From: CAZQKW01 sp964594075
Lineage (GTDB): Bacteria; Desulfobacterota; WTBG01; CAIYCZ01
Direction of reading: 5' to 3'
Assembly: GCA_964594075.1 (NCBI GenBank)
Contig: CAZQKW010000032.1
Span: forward strand, 1 to 44,696
DNA length: 44,696 nucleotides
In this document: positions 7,428 to 16,957 of the stretch, in pieces
Position numbering within the stretch: position 1 is the stretch's first letter
How the letters are laid out: each line of letters opens with the position of its first letter
Notes under the pieces: model-generated
Databases searched by the model: none
The model's input: only the letters and a program-made list of their open reading frames with translations
What the model was told of the DNA's origin: nothing
Program-made: the position numbers and the translations under genes

Positions 7428-9497
7428 TCAATGCTCATGCAGGGGAAGACGCACAATAAAACGCGTCCCCTCATGGCGCCTGCTTTCACAGGAAATTTCC
7501 CCGCCATGCTCGCTGATGATGTGCTTGGTTATAGAAAGACCAAGCCCCGTTCCGCCGACTTTAGTGCTGAAAAACGGGGTAAATATCTGTTCAAGGTTTT
7601 GTTCTGAAATACCTTCACCGCTGTCCATAAAGGTAATCTCAACCCAGTTTCCATTAATCCGGGTGGCAATATCCAGCGAGCCTCCCTCCGGCATCGCCTC
7701 AACGGCATTCCGGATGAGATTAATAAAAGCCCTGCGGAGTTGATCGTAATCAATATTAATGGGCGGAACTTCAGGATCAAATGATTTTTTTACGACTATG
7801 TTGTGCACCCGAAATTCCTCTTCCATAAAAGCCAGGATTTCCTCCAGCGTAACATTTATATTTCCCTGAGCGAGCCTTATTTTGGGCAGTCTCGTAAACT
7901 GGAGATAATCATCAAGGACGTTGTGCAGACCTTTTAATTCATGCTTTATGGTATGAACCAGTTCCTGGGCTTCTGCGGTATCTATCCCGGCATATCCTTT
8001 AATTTCATCCTCCAACAGATCTATATTAAGGGTCAACGCGCTCAGCGGATTCCTGATTTCATGAGCTACCTGGGCAGACATTTTGCCAATAATTGCCAGC
8101 CGTTCATTTTGGATAATTTCCGACTGAAGCATCCGCTCACTGGTGACATCTTTGACATATTCAACCACGCGGACCGTTTTGCCAGCTTCGTCTTTTAACG
8201 GAAAGGTGTAGAGATGGAAATAATATTTCTTCCCTCCGAGCGTAATACTAACCCGCTCTCGAAATGCAGGTTGACCGGTGGCAAACGTCTCTTTTGCGGG
8301 ACAACCCAAACACAGTTCCCCCCGCTCCAAAAACACGTCGTGACACGGCCTGCCCAAAAAAAACTTCAAAGGTTTATTTTGCCAGCGGCACACGGCATCA
8401 TTCACCATGAGCACCCGGTAATGCTGGTCAACAATTGAAATGCCGTCAGTTATGCCGTTAAATACTTCCTGGCTCCACTGAAGGTATTGATTCACCTGCT
8501 GGTTTTTCTTTTCCTGCCACAACAGCCACACGGACCCAATAATAATGGTGCCAATGAAACACCCCAGAAACAAAACCAGGCGCCGTGTGCTGTCCGCCAT
8601 TTGCTCCAGAATCTCATGATAGGGGGTTGAAACACCTATTGACCATACTAACGGACCGAGATTAATAGGGGTGTAGGCAATCAATTTTTTGGTAAGCCCC
8701 TTCTCCCCGGCATGCCATCCGGAAATATACTCGCCGGTGCCGTCCTTCCCCTGCATCATCTTATGCCGCACAATGTCTTCAAGGCTAACCGATGAAAATT
8801 CAGGCACCCCGCTTTTTGATGCAGCAATGGCCTCTTTCCCCTCAAGGTTTTTATTCGGATGCGCAATGAGCACCCCCCGATCATCAATCATCCAGGCATA
8901 CCCGGTTTTTCCAGAACGAACCGGGTAAATAAACTGTTGCTTCATACGGTTAAAATCAGGAACACAGCATAACCAGCGCACGGGACTTCCCTTGTTGCTT
9001 TCAATGGGCACGGCTATAATAAAGGAAAAGAGAGATTGCGCCGGAGATCCTATATTTACTATCCGCGACACAACCCATCCCGGGAAATTCGGCGCCGGCG
9101 TCAACAATGAGTGCAGATTAAACTCCTGAACAGACAAGCTGCGTCCCTGCGGATACTGGTAAAGAATTGTCCCTTGGGGGTCTGCGATAAAAAGATATAA
9201 TATCTGCCCCGTTGTATTAAAAAAAACCGAACTCAATACCTTTTCTGCCAGCATGTCATCTTGTGAATTATAACCAATAATATCCGCTGAAAAGCGCAGG
9301 GTTGATTCAATATTGCCAATATAGGCACGGATGCTGCGCGCCGCTTCACGAACCAGAAACAATTGTTGATCGTTGAATGCCTTTGCAGCATTCAACTCCA
9401 TAATCCGGTAACTATTAAAACCGATTGCTAAAATACCGGTAATAACAATCACCGTAGCCAACCAGATTTTAAACATCGGGACAAACAACTTACCCAC
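7428..9497 (-). CDS. membrane sensor histidine kinase (Cache-PAS-HisKA-HATPase)
   Basis: A 689-residue kinase. TM helices at about 12-30 and 308-327 enclose a roughly 260-residue extracytoplasmic domain resembling a double Cache sensor. A cytoplasmic PAS domain follows (340-450), with an unusual Cys cluster at about 385-399 (PC...CLGCP). The HisKA box VAHEIRNPLS carries H479, and the ATPase domain shows N (LIRNAVEAM), G1 (DSGEGIS) and G2 (GGTGLGLSI) boxes. The start is a GTG; an ATG lies seven codons inside. It phosphorylates the NtrC-type regulator encoded downstream. Periplasmic small-molecule sensing is inferred from the Cache-like region, and the Cys cluster hints at redox or metal input. 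Confidence 0.9.
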   Translation of the reverse strand: MGKLFVPMFKIWLATVIVITGILAIGFNSYRIMELNAAKAFNDQQLFLVREAARSIRAYIGNIESTLRFSADIIGYNSQDDMLAEKVLSSVFFNTTGQILYLFIADPQGTILYQYPQGRSLSVQEFNLHSLLTPAPNFPGWVVSRIVNIGSPAQSLFSFIIAVPIESNKGSPVRWLCCVPDFNRMKQQFIYPVRSGKTGYAWMIDDRGVLIAHPNKNLEGKEAIAASKSGVPEFSSVSLEDIVRHKMMQGKDGTGEYISGWHAGEKGLTKKLIAYTPINLGPLVWSIGVSTPYHEILEQMADSTRRLVLFLGCFIGTIIIGSVWLLWQEKKNQQVNQYLQWSQEVFNGITDGISIVDQHYRVLMVNDAVCRWQNKPLKFFLGRPCHDVFLERGELCLGCPAKETFATGQPAFRERVSITLGGKKYYFHLYTFPLKDEAGKTVRVVEYVKDVTSERMLQSEIIQNERLAIIGKMSAQVAHEIRNPLSALTLNIDLLEDEIKGYAGIDTAEAQELVHTIKHELKGLHNVLDDYLQFTRLPKIRLAQGNINVTLEEILAFMEEEFRVHNIVVKKSFDPEVPPINIDYDQLRRAFINLIRNAVEAMPEGGSLDIATRINGNWVEITFMDSGEGISEQNLEQIFTPFFSTKVGGTGLGLSITKHIISEHGGEISCESRRHEGTRFIVRLPLHEH

Positions 9498-9536
9498 TGT
9501 CAGGCCTATATATAAATACTATTAAATGGGCGGTTA

Positions 9537-9551
9537 GATTACCGGGTAATC
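9537..9551. promoter_or_regulatory. 15-bp palindrome upstream of the kinase gene
   Basis: GATTACCGGGTAATC is a perfect dyad around a central G, centred about 47 nt upstream of the kinase start. It could be an operator for autoregulation or for a local repressor. Chance occurrence is possible; no second copy was noticed. Confidence 0.35.
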
Positions 9552-9808
9552 GTTAAATTATTGCAATGAGGTTTAATACCTGTTGTGATCAACAAAACTG
9601 CGCGTCGAATGACTATCTGTGAGTTGAAGCCACAGGCTGGATTGTTAGTAGCATTAAACTTCATGACCTTTAGTAATGATTCGCTCCAAAAAGTATAACT
9701 GGATTATTGGTTAAAATCAAATAAATTTGAAAATTTGTCATTGTCAAAATGTTTAAAAAGCGGGAACAGGATGAGCTGATATAACTGAAACGATGGCAAC
9801 CAATAAAA

Positions 9809-9841
9809 AAGGGTATGGCTTGGTCTTTAAGCCATACCCTT
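9809..9841 (-). terminator. rho-independent terminator of acs
   Basis: A 13-bp perfect stem (9809-9821 with 9829-9841, arm AAGGGTATGGCTT), a 7-nt loop, and TTTTTT on the minus strand. It lies 21 nt after the acs stop codon. Confidence 0.92.
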
Positions 9842-9861
9842 GTGCTTTGTTTAGTTTTACT

Positions 9862-11838
9862 TTATTGTCTGCCTTTAATAAGCTGGTCAACAACCGAAGG
9901 ATCAGCAAGTGTTGTGGTATCGCCGAGATCGTTTATTTGGCCGGCAGCAATTTTCTTCAAAATTCTGCGCATAATTTTACCGCTTCTGGTCTTGGGAAGG
10001 CCGTCCGCCCATTGAATCTTATCCGGCGTCGCAATGGGACCAATTTCTTTTCGCACATGGGCTACCAGCTCTTTTTTAAGCTCGTCACTCTTCTCAACGC
10101 CAACATTCAAGGTAACATAGGCATAAATACCTTCGCCTTTTATCTCATGCGGAAATCCAACAACTGCAGCTTCAGCCACTTTGGGATGGGCAACCAGCGC
10201 GCTTTCAATCTCTGCCGTCCCCATGCGATGACCTGAAACATTGATAACATCATCCAACCGCCCCATCAAGAAATAGTCCCCATCCTGATCTATGCGGGCG
10301 CCGTCTCCGGTATAATATCTGCCCGGGAACTGCGTGAAATAAGTGTCTATAAACCGCTGATGATCACCATATACCGTGCGCATCATTCCCGGCCATGGCT
10401 TGGTGATAGTCAAATAGCCGCCCTCGTTAACGTCTGCGGGCGTCCCATTTTCCCGAACGATCTCCGGTGCAACGCCAAAGAACGGCCGATTTGCAGATCC
10501 CGGTTTAATCTTCATCGCCCCGGGGATCGGCGTGATCAGAAAACCGCCGGTTTCGGTCTGCCAGTAGGTATCAACGATGGGGCACCGGCCGCCGCCGATT
10601 TTGTTGTAGTACCACAGCCAAGCCTCAGGATTAATCGGCTCTCCCACCGTTCCCAGAATGCGCAGGCTGCTCAAATCAATTCCTTCAACCCACTGATCAC
10701 CCTGAGCAGCAATGGCTCTAATGGCAGTCGGGGCAGTATAGAACTGGTTGACCTTGTATTTTTCAACTATCTTCCAGAACCGCGAATAATCGGGCCAACT
10801 GGGCACGCCTTCAAACATAACGCTTGCAGCGCCGTTGGAGAGCGGGCCATACACTATGTAGCTGTGTCCGGTAACCCAGCCGATATCGGCGGTGCACCAG
10901 AATGTATCCTCATCTTTTAAATCAAAGACATATTTAAGCGTCGTGGTAACATATAACAGGTAGCCGGCGGTGGTGTGCAGTGCACCCTTAGGTTTTCCGG
11001 TGCTGCCACTGGTGTAGAGAATAAATAACGGATCCTCAGCATCCATTTCCTCCGGCTTGCAATAGGCTTTTATATCCTTGGCATTGATTTCATCATGCCA
11101 CCAGGTGTCACGGCCTTCCTTCATATTGCATTTTGAATTGGTCCGGTTAACAACAATGCAAGAACCTACGCTCGGGCATGACTCAAGCGCCTGATCCGCG
11201 TTTGCTTTAAGGGGCACCGACTTGCCGCTGCGATAGGAAGCATCGCTGGTTATGAGCAGTTTTGCCTCACAGTCCTGAATACGGTCCTTCAGAGAATCTG
11301 CGCTGAAACCGCCGAACACAATGCTGTGAATCGCGCCAATTCGGGCACAGGCGAGCATCGCAATCGGAAGTTCCGGGATCATGGGCAGATAAATGGCAAC
11401 CCGATCTCCCTTTTTGACGCCCTTCTTCTTAAGCACATTTGCAAACTTATTAACTTCGTAGTATAATTCAATGTAGGTATAGGTTCGGGCCTCATTTACC
11501 GGTTCGCCCTGCCACATTAATGCCGCCTTGTTTTTTCTCCAGGTCTTGATGTGGCGGTCAAGACAGTTATAGGATACATTCAGCTTTGCACCCTTAAACC
11601 AGCTGATTTTTGCTTCGTTAAAATCATATTCCAGCACCTTATCCCATTTCTTAAAAAACTCTACATGTTCATTTGCCATGTCGCCCCAGAAACCATCAGG
11701 GTCATCAATGGAGCGCCGGTACATTTTCTCATACTGCTCCATACTTGATATATACGCAGTTTTTTGCAACTCCTTGGGGACGTCAAACACTTTTCCCATG
11801 CTTGCTAACGTCGTCATTGTTTTTTTCTCTTCAGCCAT
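9862..11838 (-). CDS. acs: acetyl-CoA synthetase, AMP-forming
   Basis: About 658 residues, full length for Acs. The P-loop-like AMP-binding motif YTSGSTGKPKG, the acetate-pocket region VDTYWQTETGG, the hinge motif YYTGDGARID and the C-terminal PKTRSGKIMRR, whose Lys is the regulatory acetylation site in this family, are all present. It activates acetate to acetyl-CoA via acetyl-AMP in the cytoplasm. Two in-frame ATGs start the gene. The inner one (11838) has GGAGG six bases upstream, whereas the outer (11844) abuts the same GGAGG, so I chose the inner. It is a single-gene unit with its own terminator, divergent from the MoxR/VWA genes. Confidence 0.95.
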   Translation of the reverse strand: MAEEKKTMTTLASMGKVFDVPKELQKTAYISSMEQYEKMYRRSIDDPDGFWGDMANEHVEFFKKWDKVLEYDFNEAKISWFKGAKLNVSYNCLDRHIKTWRKNKAALMWQGEPVNEARTYTYIELYYEVNKFANVLKKKGVKKGDRVAIYLPMIPELPIAMLACARIGAIHSIVFGGFSADSLKDRIQDCEAKLLITSDASYRSGKSVPLKANADQALESCPSVGSCIVVNRTNSKCNMKEGRDTWWHDEINAKDIKAYCKPEEMDAEDPLFILYTSGSTGKPKGALHTTAGYLLYVTTTLKYVFDLKDEDTFWCTADIGWVTGHSYIVYGPLSNGAASVMFEGVPSWPDYSRFWKIVEKYKVNQFYTAPTAIRAIAAQGDQWVEGIDLSSLRILGTVGEPINPEAWLWYYNKIGGGRCPIVDTYWQTETGGFLITPIPGAMKIKPGSANRPFFGVAPEIVRENGTPADVNEGGYLTITKPWPGMMRTVYGDHQRFIDTYFTQFPGRYYTGDGARIDQDGDYFLMGRLDDVINVSGHRMGTAEIESALVAHPKVAEAAVVGFPHEIKGEGIYAYVTLNVGVEKSDELKKELVAHVRKEIGPIATPDKIQWADGLPKTRSGKIMRRILKKIAAGQINDLGDTTTLADPSVVDQLIKGRQ

Positions 11839-12302
11839 TTCCATCCTCCATGTTAGTTAATTGTTTGTTGTGATGTATTCATTGAAACCCCTTAGACGCT
11901 ATTCAATAATTTTCATTTGTTCCAAAATCTCAGAGCTTTTGGTGTTTGAAGAATAGGCAAGGGAAATAAAAAAGGCAAGCTGATGAAAATATGATTTTCA
12001 AGTAGTATGCCAAGCGTTCTAATAATATTTTTGATGATATTTTAAATACTTTAATATGTCAATGGGTTTTTTATCGTGACTGCCATTGTCATATTGTCAA
12101 TAAATTGATTTCACAAACAGTCTTTGTTCCGGTCTGTTAAGATATAACCGTGTGGCAACCCCTTGTATTCCCCTGTGGAAACGGCGCGATGTGTTCGTGG
12201 CGCAGGGTGCCCGGGCTTTATTCATTGATGGCGTATTTCTTGCAGTTTCTTTAAAAAACATAACGTTACATTTTTTAAACCATTTTTTACTCATTAAAGA
12301 AT
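11839..12302. other. divergent intergenic region between acs and the MoxR gene
   Basis: About 460 AT-rich nt between divergent genes, expected to hold both promoters. I could not identify clear promoter elements. A minus-strand frame here (12097-12390) overlaps the start of the ATPase gene and has no features of a real gene. Confidence 0.4.
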
Positions 12303-13808
12303 ATGATGCAGCCACTTGACGACACGACGAAAAAAAAAGACGCCGCCGATACCAACGGTCTTCATCCATTGGAAGAAACGGTTCTGTCACTTGCCACCGG
12401 CAAGCTTTACCAGCTTGAACAGCCTGCCAAACCGCGATTGTTTGTCATTCCCAAACCTGATGAAGCCCCGGCTAAAACAATTGAACCTGCTGCAGTAGAA
12501 ACGGTATCGCTGGAGAAATTTTCTGCGCTCCAGCGAGCTATTAATGACGCCATAGATTTTGTCAGCAAACAGATACTGGGCCGGGAGCACATTATTAAGC
12601 AGACCTTTTTTGCGCTGATGTGCGGCGAACATCAGCTCCTGATAAGCCGCACGGGCATGGCTAAATCCATGCTTGCCCGGCAGATATTTGCCTGCTTTGA
12701 CGGCGCCCAGGTATTTGAAAAACAGCTCACCAAAGACACCATGCCGGATAACTTGTTCGGTGCTTATGACATAGAGGCAATGAAACGCGGCAAAATGATC
12801 CATAATGTCGAGGGTTCGCTGGTGCTTTCCCATTTCGCCTTCTTGGATGAAATTTTTGACGCAAACGATATGCTGCTCAGATCATTGCTCTCGCTGCTCA
12901 ATGAGAAAAAACTGGTCAACGGCGAGCAGATAATTCATTCGCCGCTGCAGACGGTCATTGCGGCGGCAAACTATATCCGCGTGACGGAGATATTAGAGGC
13001 AGTTCTTGACCGATTTTTATATAAAAGCTACATACCGGAAAATAAGGATCTGTATTTCCAGTATTCCATAGATAGCGTCTATCAGAAAAATTTTGGTGCC
13101 ATACAGATACCCGAGAAAAGAATCAGCCTGAGTGACTTTAATGTCGTTAAGGAGCTGATAAAAAGCAGAGCTATTGAGATACCCGGCTATATTTTGCTGC
13201 TTAAAAACCACATTCTCCGGCAGTATATTGAAGAGACCCGGGAGCAGGTTCCCGACAAGAGAAACTACACCATCAGCGATAGAACCAGCGCCAAGTCCCA
13301 GGATCTCCTGCGCGCTTCTGCCATTCTTGATGGCCGGCCGCAGGCAAACGAAACCGACCTTGAGAACCTTCACTACATGATCTGCACCCTTGGCAGAGAT
13401 GAAGAAAAATCACGATTCTTAAAAATCTGCTCTGCGGCACGCCGCTATTTTCAGCAGGATCGGGAGATTCTGGAAAATATATTTGATGCGATTCACATTT
13501 TCAGCTTCCTCAAATTATCCGCACATGCAGAACTGCTGAAAAGCGACACAGCGTTCAACCAGCTCAAAGGGCGGCTTGAAAAGCTCGTTAAAAAGGAGAC
13601 TACCGGCTTCAGAGAATACATTGAAAAGTTAAAGAGTAAATTTGTCAGCCTGCCGAAGGATGCCATGGTCCCGGAAACGCTGGCTCTGCTTGAAGATCTG
13701 TGCGACCTGTCGCTTAAAGATGCGCGCACCAGAGAATCCCGGGAGATTATCGAAGGGTTCAGGCAGGATGTGTTTAATGCAAAAAAATTAACCGTGCAGA
13801 ACATCTGA
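12303..13808 (+). CDS. MoxR/RavA-like AAA+ ATPase
   Basis: A 501-residue AAA+ protein of the MoxR class, closest in layout to RavA. A 70-residue leader precedes the ATPase core. The P-loop reads SRTGMAKS (115-122), with Ser where the family has the first Gly and Ala before the Lys; the latter is usual in RavA (GIAKS). Walker B is AFLDE (179-183), followed by a helix-2 insert and the sensor segment IAAANYI. The last 200 residues are helical and Lys-rich. It is followed 22 nt later by a VWA-domain gene, the classic MoxR-VWA pairing, in which the ATPase acts as a chaperone-like remodeller for metal-centre or complex maturation. Client unknown. Confidence 0.8.
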   Translation: MMQPLDDTTKKKDAADTNGLHPLEETVLSLATGKLYQLEQPAKPRLFVIPKPDEAPAKTIEPAAVETVSLEKFSALQRAINDAIDFVSKQILGREHIIKQTFFALMCGEHQLLISRTGMAKSMLARQIFACFDGAQVFEKQLTKDTMPDNLFGAYDIEAMKRGKMIHNVEGSLVLSHFAFLDEIFDANDMLLRSLLSLLNEKKLVNGEQIIHSPLQTVIAAANYIRVTEILEAVLDRFLYKSYIPENKDLYFQYSIDSVYQKNFGAIQIPEKRISLSDFNVVKELIKSRAIEIPGYILLLKNHILRQYIEETREQVPDKRNYTISDRTSAKSQDLLRASAILDGRPQANETDLENLHYMICTLGRDEEKSRFLKICSAARRYFQQDREILENIFDAIHIFSFLKLSAHAELLKSDTAFNQLKGRLEKLVKKETTGFREYIEKLKSKFVSLPKDAMVPETLALLEDLCDLSLKDARTRESREIIEGFRQDVFNAKKLTVQNI

Positions 13809-13830
13809 TGTTTAGGCCTTTTTCCCATCA

Positions 13831-15426
13831 ATGCCACAGGAACCGCTGTTATCACATCTCAAATTCTACATTCCGTTGTGCGGGGCTATTGACCGATACC
13901 GGCTTCGCTTTCCGCCCGAACTGGTCAAAATTTTTTATATTGCGCGGGTAATTTTCAGCGACCAAACGACCCTCAAAATAAAGGACCAGGTTTCACCTTT
14001 GTTTAGCAGAAGCCGGGTGTTTTCGTCCAGCGAGCAGCAGGCTGCCAAGAAAAGTACCCGGCAGCACCAACAGCCCTTGGACAATTCTTTGGGAATCGGC
14101 AAGATGTCGCTCATGAGCGACATTTCGCGCCTCATTCCCCGCGAACACACCATCTACACCGAGAATATTTTCTTCAAGAAGCTGCTCAACCGCGAACTTA
14201 TTAAAATCATTTACCAGGGCCATCGGGAGGAAGCACTCTCGGTTGATAAATTTGTCGGCCGCGAAGAGGCTGAATTAAACAGAAGCCAGAAGGTGTACTT
14301 CCTTTTTGACAATTCTACCTCCATGAATGGCGAAGGCTTTAACAAAATCTTTGCCGCCAAGGCGATTGCGGTAGAGTATCTGCGAAAAGTTTCGACGGAG
14401 TCTCCGCAAATCTATTTTCGTTCATTTCATAGCGAAGTGGGGGAACTCATTCAGGCCCGAACAGCGGATGAAATTTTTAAACTGATTGAGCATATTGCCC
14501 GGTTGCAAACAGGGGGTGGGCATATCACCAATATTGGGGACGCGATCCAGCAGGCTCTGGAAGACATCAAGCGAGATCCAGACTTGCGTGAGGCCGAAAT
14601 ACTGGTTATCACCGATGGTTTTGGCCCGGTAGCAAAAGACTTGCGGGACCACCTGGGAAACATAAAGCTTCATGTGGTTCTTATTCCCGACCTTGATATT
14701 GCAAAAATTTTAGAGCTCTATCCTGACCGCACCGCCTGGGAAAAAGGCGGGCCACAGGGAACGCGCCCCATGCCGCCATTCTGGCGTTATTACAGCTCAG
14801 AACCTCCTCCCATGCGGCTTGACGGAGATCTTTATGAAAGCGCAGTGCGTTCCTATGACACAGCGGGAAAATCGGTTAAAGAACTGAAAAAACAGGAACT
14901 CCTGCAGGGTCTTAACCAGATATATACTATCCGCGAGCATTGCGAAAATTTCATCTTTGTGGTTATAACCGCGCTGTTTGGCGAAACCTTCACCTGCTCT
15001 GAAGATGATGTGGCCGGCATGGAAGCTGCGGTAGAAGAACTGCGACATCATGACATTCAAAAATTGAATCATAATGAAAAGCTTTCGCTGCTGCAGTCAT
15101 TAAACTTCTTGGGCGAGTTGCTTCTGCTGGCCTATGAACGCGCGGTAAAAAAACATTTAAAAGCCCGCATACGGGAGCTGTTGCAGGTCATAAAAATGCT
15201 CAAGGCGCAGATTCTTGCCGACCCCTGGATTCTTTCCATCCTGAAGGTTGACGATTCCCGGGTTGATGTGAAGCTGTCCACTGAAATGCCGTCGTTAATC
15301 ACCAGTTTGCCCTTCGGCAAGGCCATTGTATTTTTCTGCACGTTTCTCTGGCATACACTGCGTGATGCTGCCCAGCGCCTTGCGGAAGCGGTTTTCAGAA
15401 TGCATCCCAAACCTGAGAAAATATAG
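13831..15426 (+). CDS. VWA-domain protein, ViaA-like partner of the MoxR ATPase
   Basis: A 531-residue protein with a von Willebrand A domain from about residue 148. It has an intact MIDAS (DNSTS in FLFDNSTSMNGEG), the HITNIGDAI segment supplying the Thr, and VITDGFG for the second Asp. The first 145 residues are basic and of unknown fold. The C-terminal 200 residues are largely helical, with a hydrophobic stretch near 490-505. Tight spacing after the ATPase gene indicates an operon. In E. coli RavA-ViaA this pair modulates FeS-dependent respiratory complexes and drug uptake. A similar role here, near two respiratory clusters, is attractive but inferred. No strong ribosome binding site is visible. 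Confidence 0.78.
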   Translation: MPQEPLLSHLKFYIPLCGAIDRYRLRFPPELVKIFYIARVIFSDQTTLKIKDQVSPLFSRSRVFSSSEQQAAKKSTRQHQQPLDNSLGIGKMSLMSDISRLIPREHTIYTENIFFKKLLNRELIKIIYQGHREEALSVDKFVGREEAELNRSQKVYFLFDNSTSMNGEGFNKIFAAKAIAVEYLRKVSTESPQIYFRSFHSEVGELIQARTADEIFKLIEHIARLQTGGGHITNIGDAIQQALEDIKRDPDLREAEILVITDGFGPVAKDLRDHLGNIKLHVVLIPDLDIAKILELYPDRTAWEKGGPQGTRPMPPFWRYYSSEPPPMRLDGDLYESAVRSYDTAGKSVKELKKQELLQGLNQIYTIREHCENFIFVVITALFGETFTCSEDDVAGMEAAVEELRHHDIQKLNHNEKLSLLQSLNFLGELLLLAYERAVKKHLKARIRELLQVIKMLKAQILADPWILSILKVDDSRVDVKLSTEMPSLITSLPFGKAIVFFCTFLWHTLRDAAQRLAEAVFRMHPKPEKI

Positions 15427-15465
15427 AGTGCGATTAAACACTCTCGACAGAAAGGATTACGCCTC

Positions 15466-16917
15466 ATGGAAATAACCCCCAGTCCCAGTTACAGCATAAC
15501 CATACGCATTGAGATCCAGCATAAACCTGGAATGTTTGCCAAGGTCGCAGAAGCGATCGGCAAAGCCGGCGGATCCCTTGGTTCAATTGATATCGTCGCC
15601 CGAAACCGGGACAAAACCATCCGCGATGTCACCGTTGAAGCTCGCGATTATCTCCATGAAAAACAGATTGTCAATTCTCTCAAAGAGATTGAGGGAATCC
15701 GGGTGATTGATGTTTCTGATCTGACTTTCCTCTCTCATCTGGGGGGCAAGATTGAGGTGGTCAATAAGCTGCAGCTCTCAAAGCGCGAAAACCTCGCAAT
15801 CGCCTACACGCCCGGTGTGGCGCGTATTTGTACTGCTATCCATGACGACCCGGAAAAAGTGTACAGCCTCACGATAAAGAAGAACACCGTCGCCGTGGTT
15901 TCCGATGGAACAGCGGTGCTTGGTCTGGGGGATATCGGGCCAGAAGCAGCCATGCCGGTTATGGAAGGAAAGGCTATGCTGTTCAAGGAGTTCGGCGGCG
16001 TTAATGCTTTTCCCATTTGCCTTAAAACCAAGGATCCGGATGAGATAGTAAAGACCGTCAAATATATCGCCCCCGGCTTCGGCGGTATCAATCTTGAGGA
16101 CATTTCTTCACCCCGCTGCTTTGACATTGAAGCCCGCTTGCAACAGGAACTTGATATTCCGGTGTTTCACGACGATCAGCACGGCACCGCGGTAGTGGTG
16201 CTTGCGGCGTTGTATAACGGCCTCAAGATCATTGGCAAAAAGAAGGAAAACCTCAAAGTGGTGGTGAGCGGCGTCGGTGCCGCGGGCGTGGCGTGCACCA
16301 AAATAATTATGCTTGCCGGCATAAAAAATATTATTGGCGTAGATCGGGCAGGCGCAATTTATAAAGGGCGCACAGAAAACATGAACCCGGTAAAAGAATG
16401 GTTTGCCGAACAGACCAATCAGGACCGAGTCAAGGGCAGTCTCTCGGACTGCATGAAGGGCGCAGATGTTTTTATCGGCGTTTCTTCCCCGGGGCTGTTG
16501 ACGGTAGATGACCTGAAAAAAATGGCTCGCGATCCCATCGTTTTTGCCATGGCCAACCCCATACCGGAGATTATGCCTGAGCAAGCGCTTCCCTATGTGC
16601 GCATTATGGCAACAGGCCGGTCAGATTATCCCAATCAGATAAACAATGTTCTGTGCTTTCCGGGAATTTTTAAAGGGGCGCTGCGGTGTTTTGCCCGTCA
16701 GATTAACGAGGACATGAAACTCGCAGCAGCTCGCGCTATAGCCTCATGCATACCCGAGGATGAACTCCATGAGGATGTGATCATTCCTTCTGTGTATAAC
16801 CGGGAAGTGGCAGATAAAGTTGCAGATGAAGTAGAGCGGGTTGCGGTTGCGGCTGGGCTTGCCCGTAAACACCCCTCTGATCATTCCCTGTATCAAATTT
16901 CAAGCATCCAGAGCTGA
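15466..16917 (+). CDS. NAD(P)-dependent malic enzyme with N-terminal ACT domain
   Basis: A 483-residue malic enzyme. Residues about 8-80 form an ACT domain (IRIEIQHKPGMFAKVAEAIG), a ligand-binding regulatory module. The malic domain follows with AYTPGVARI, TVAVVSDGTAVLGLGDIGP, MEGKAMLFKEFGG and the metal/substrate segment HDDQHGTAVV. The nucleotide-binding domain has VVSGVGAAGVA. It decarboxylates malate to pyruvate or runs in reverse. The ribosome binding site AGAAAGGA is visible upstream. It lies 39 nt after the VWA gene on the same strand and could be co-transcribed. It ends 40 nt before the convergent NrfD gene, with no clear terminator between. Confidence 0.93.
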   Translation: MEITPSPSYSITIRIEIQHKPGMFAKVAEAIGKAGGSLGSIDIVARNRDKTIRDVTVEARDYLHEKQIVNSLKEIEGIRVIDVSDLTFLSHLGGKIEVVNKLQLSKRENLAIAYTPGVARICTAIHDDPEKVYSLTIKKNTVAVVSDGTAVLGLGDIGPEAAMPVMEGKAMLFKEFGGVNAFPICLKTKDPDEIVKTVKYIAPGFGGINLEDISSPRCFDIEARLQQELDIPVFHDDQHGTAVVVLAALYNGLKIIGKKKENLKVVVSGVGAAGVACTKIIMLAGIKNIIGVDRAGAIYKGRTENMNPVKEWFAEQTNQDRVKGSLSDCMKGADVFIGVSSPGLLTVDDLKKMARDPIVFAMANPIPEIMPEQALPYVRIMATGRSDYPNQINNVLCFPGIFKGALRCFARQINEDMKLAAARAIASCIPEDELHEDVIIPSVYNREVADKVADEVERVAVAAGLARKHPSDHSLYQISSIQS

Positions 16918-16957
16918 CCACCGCCGGATCAAGCACATCGCTGCAGAGGAATATCTG

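Larger units (their letters stand above)
9498..9861. other. 364-nt intergenic region between acs and the kinase gene
   Basis: Holds the acs terminator (9809-9841) and, 40 nt upstream of the kinase start, a perfect 15-bp palindrome. No gene seen. Confidence 0.5.

Noticed and set aside
5932..9497. Idea that the two-component system is ZraSR controlling the ZraP-like gene
   Set aside because: The genes are more than 20 kb apart and the sensor domain is Cache-like; nothing in the sequence links them.
12097..12390. Minus-strand ORF upstream of the MoxR gene
   Set aside because: Overlaps the start of the real plus-strand gene and has no recognisable domain.
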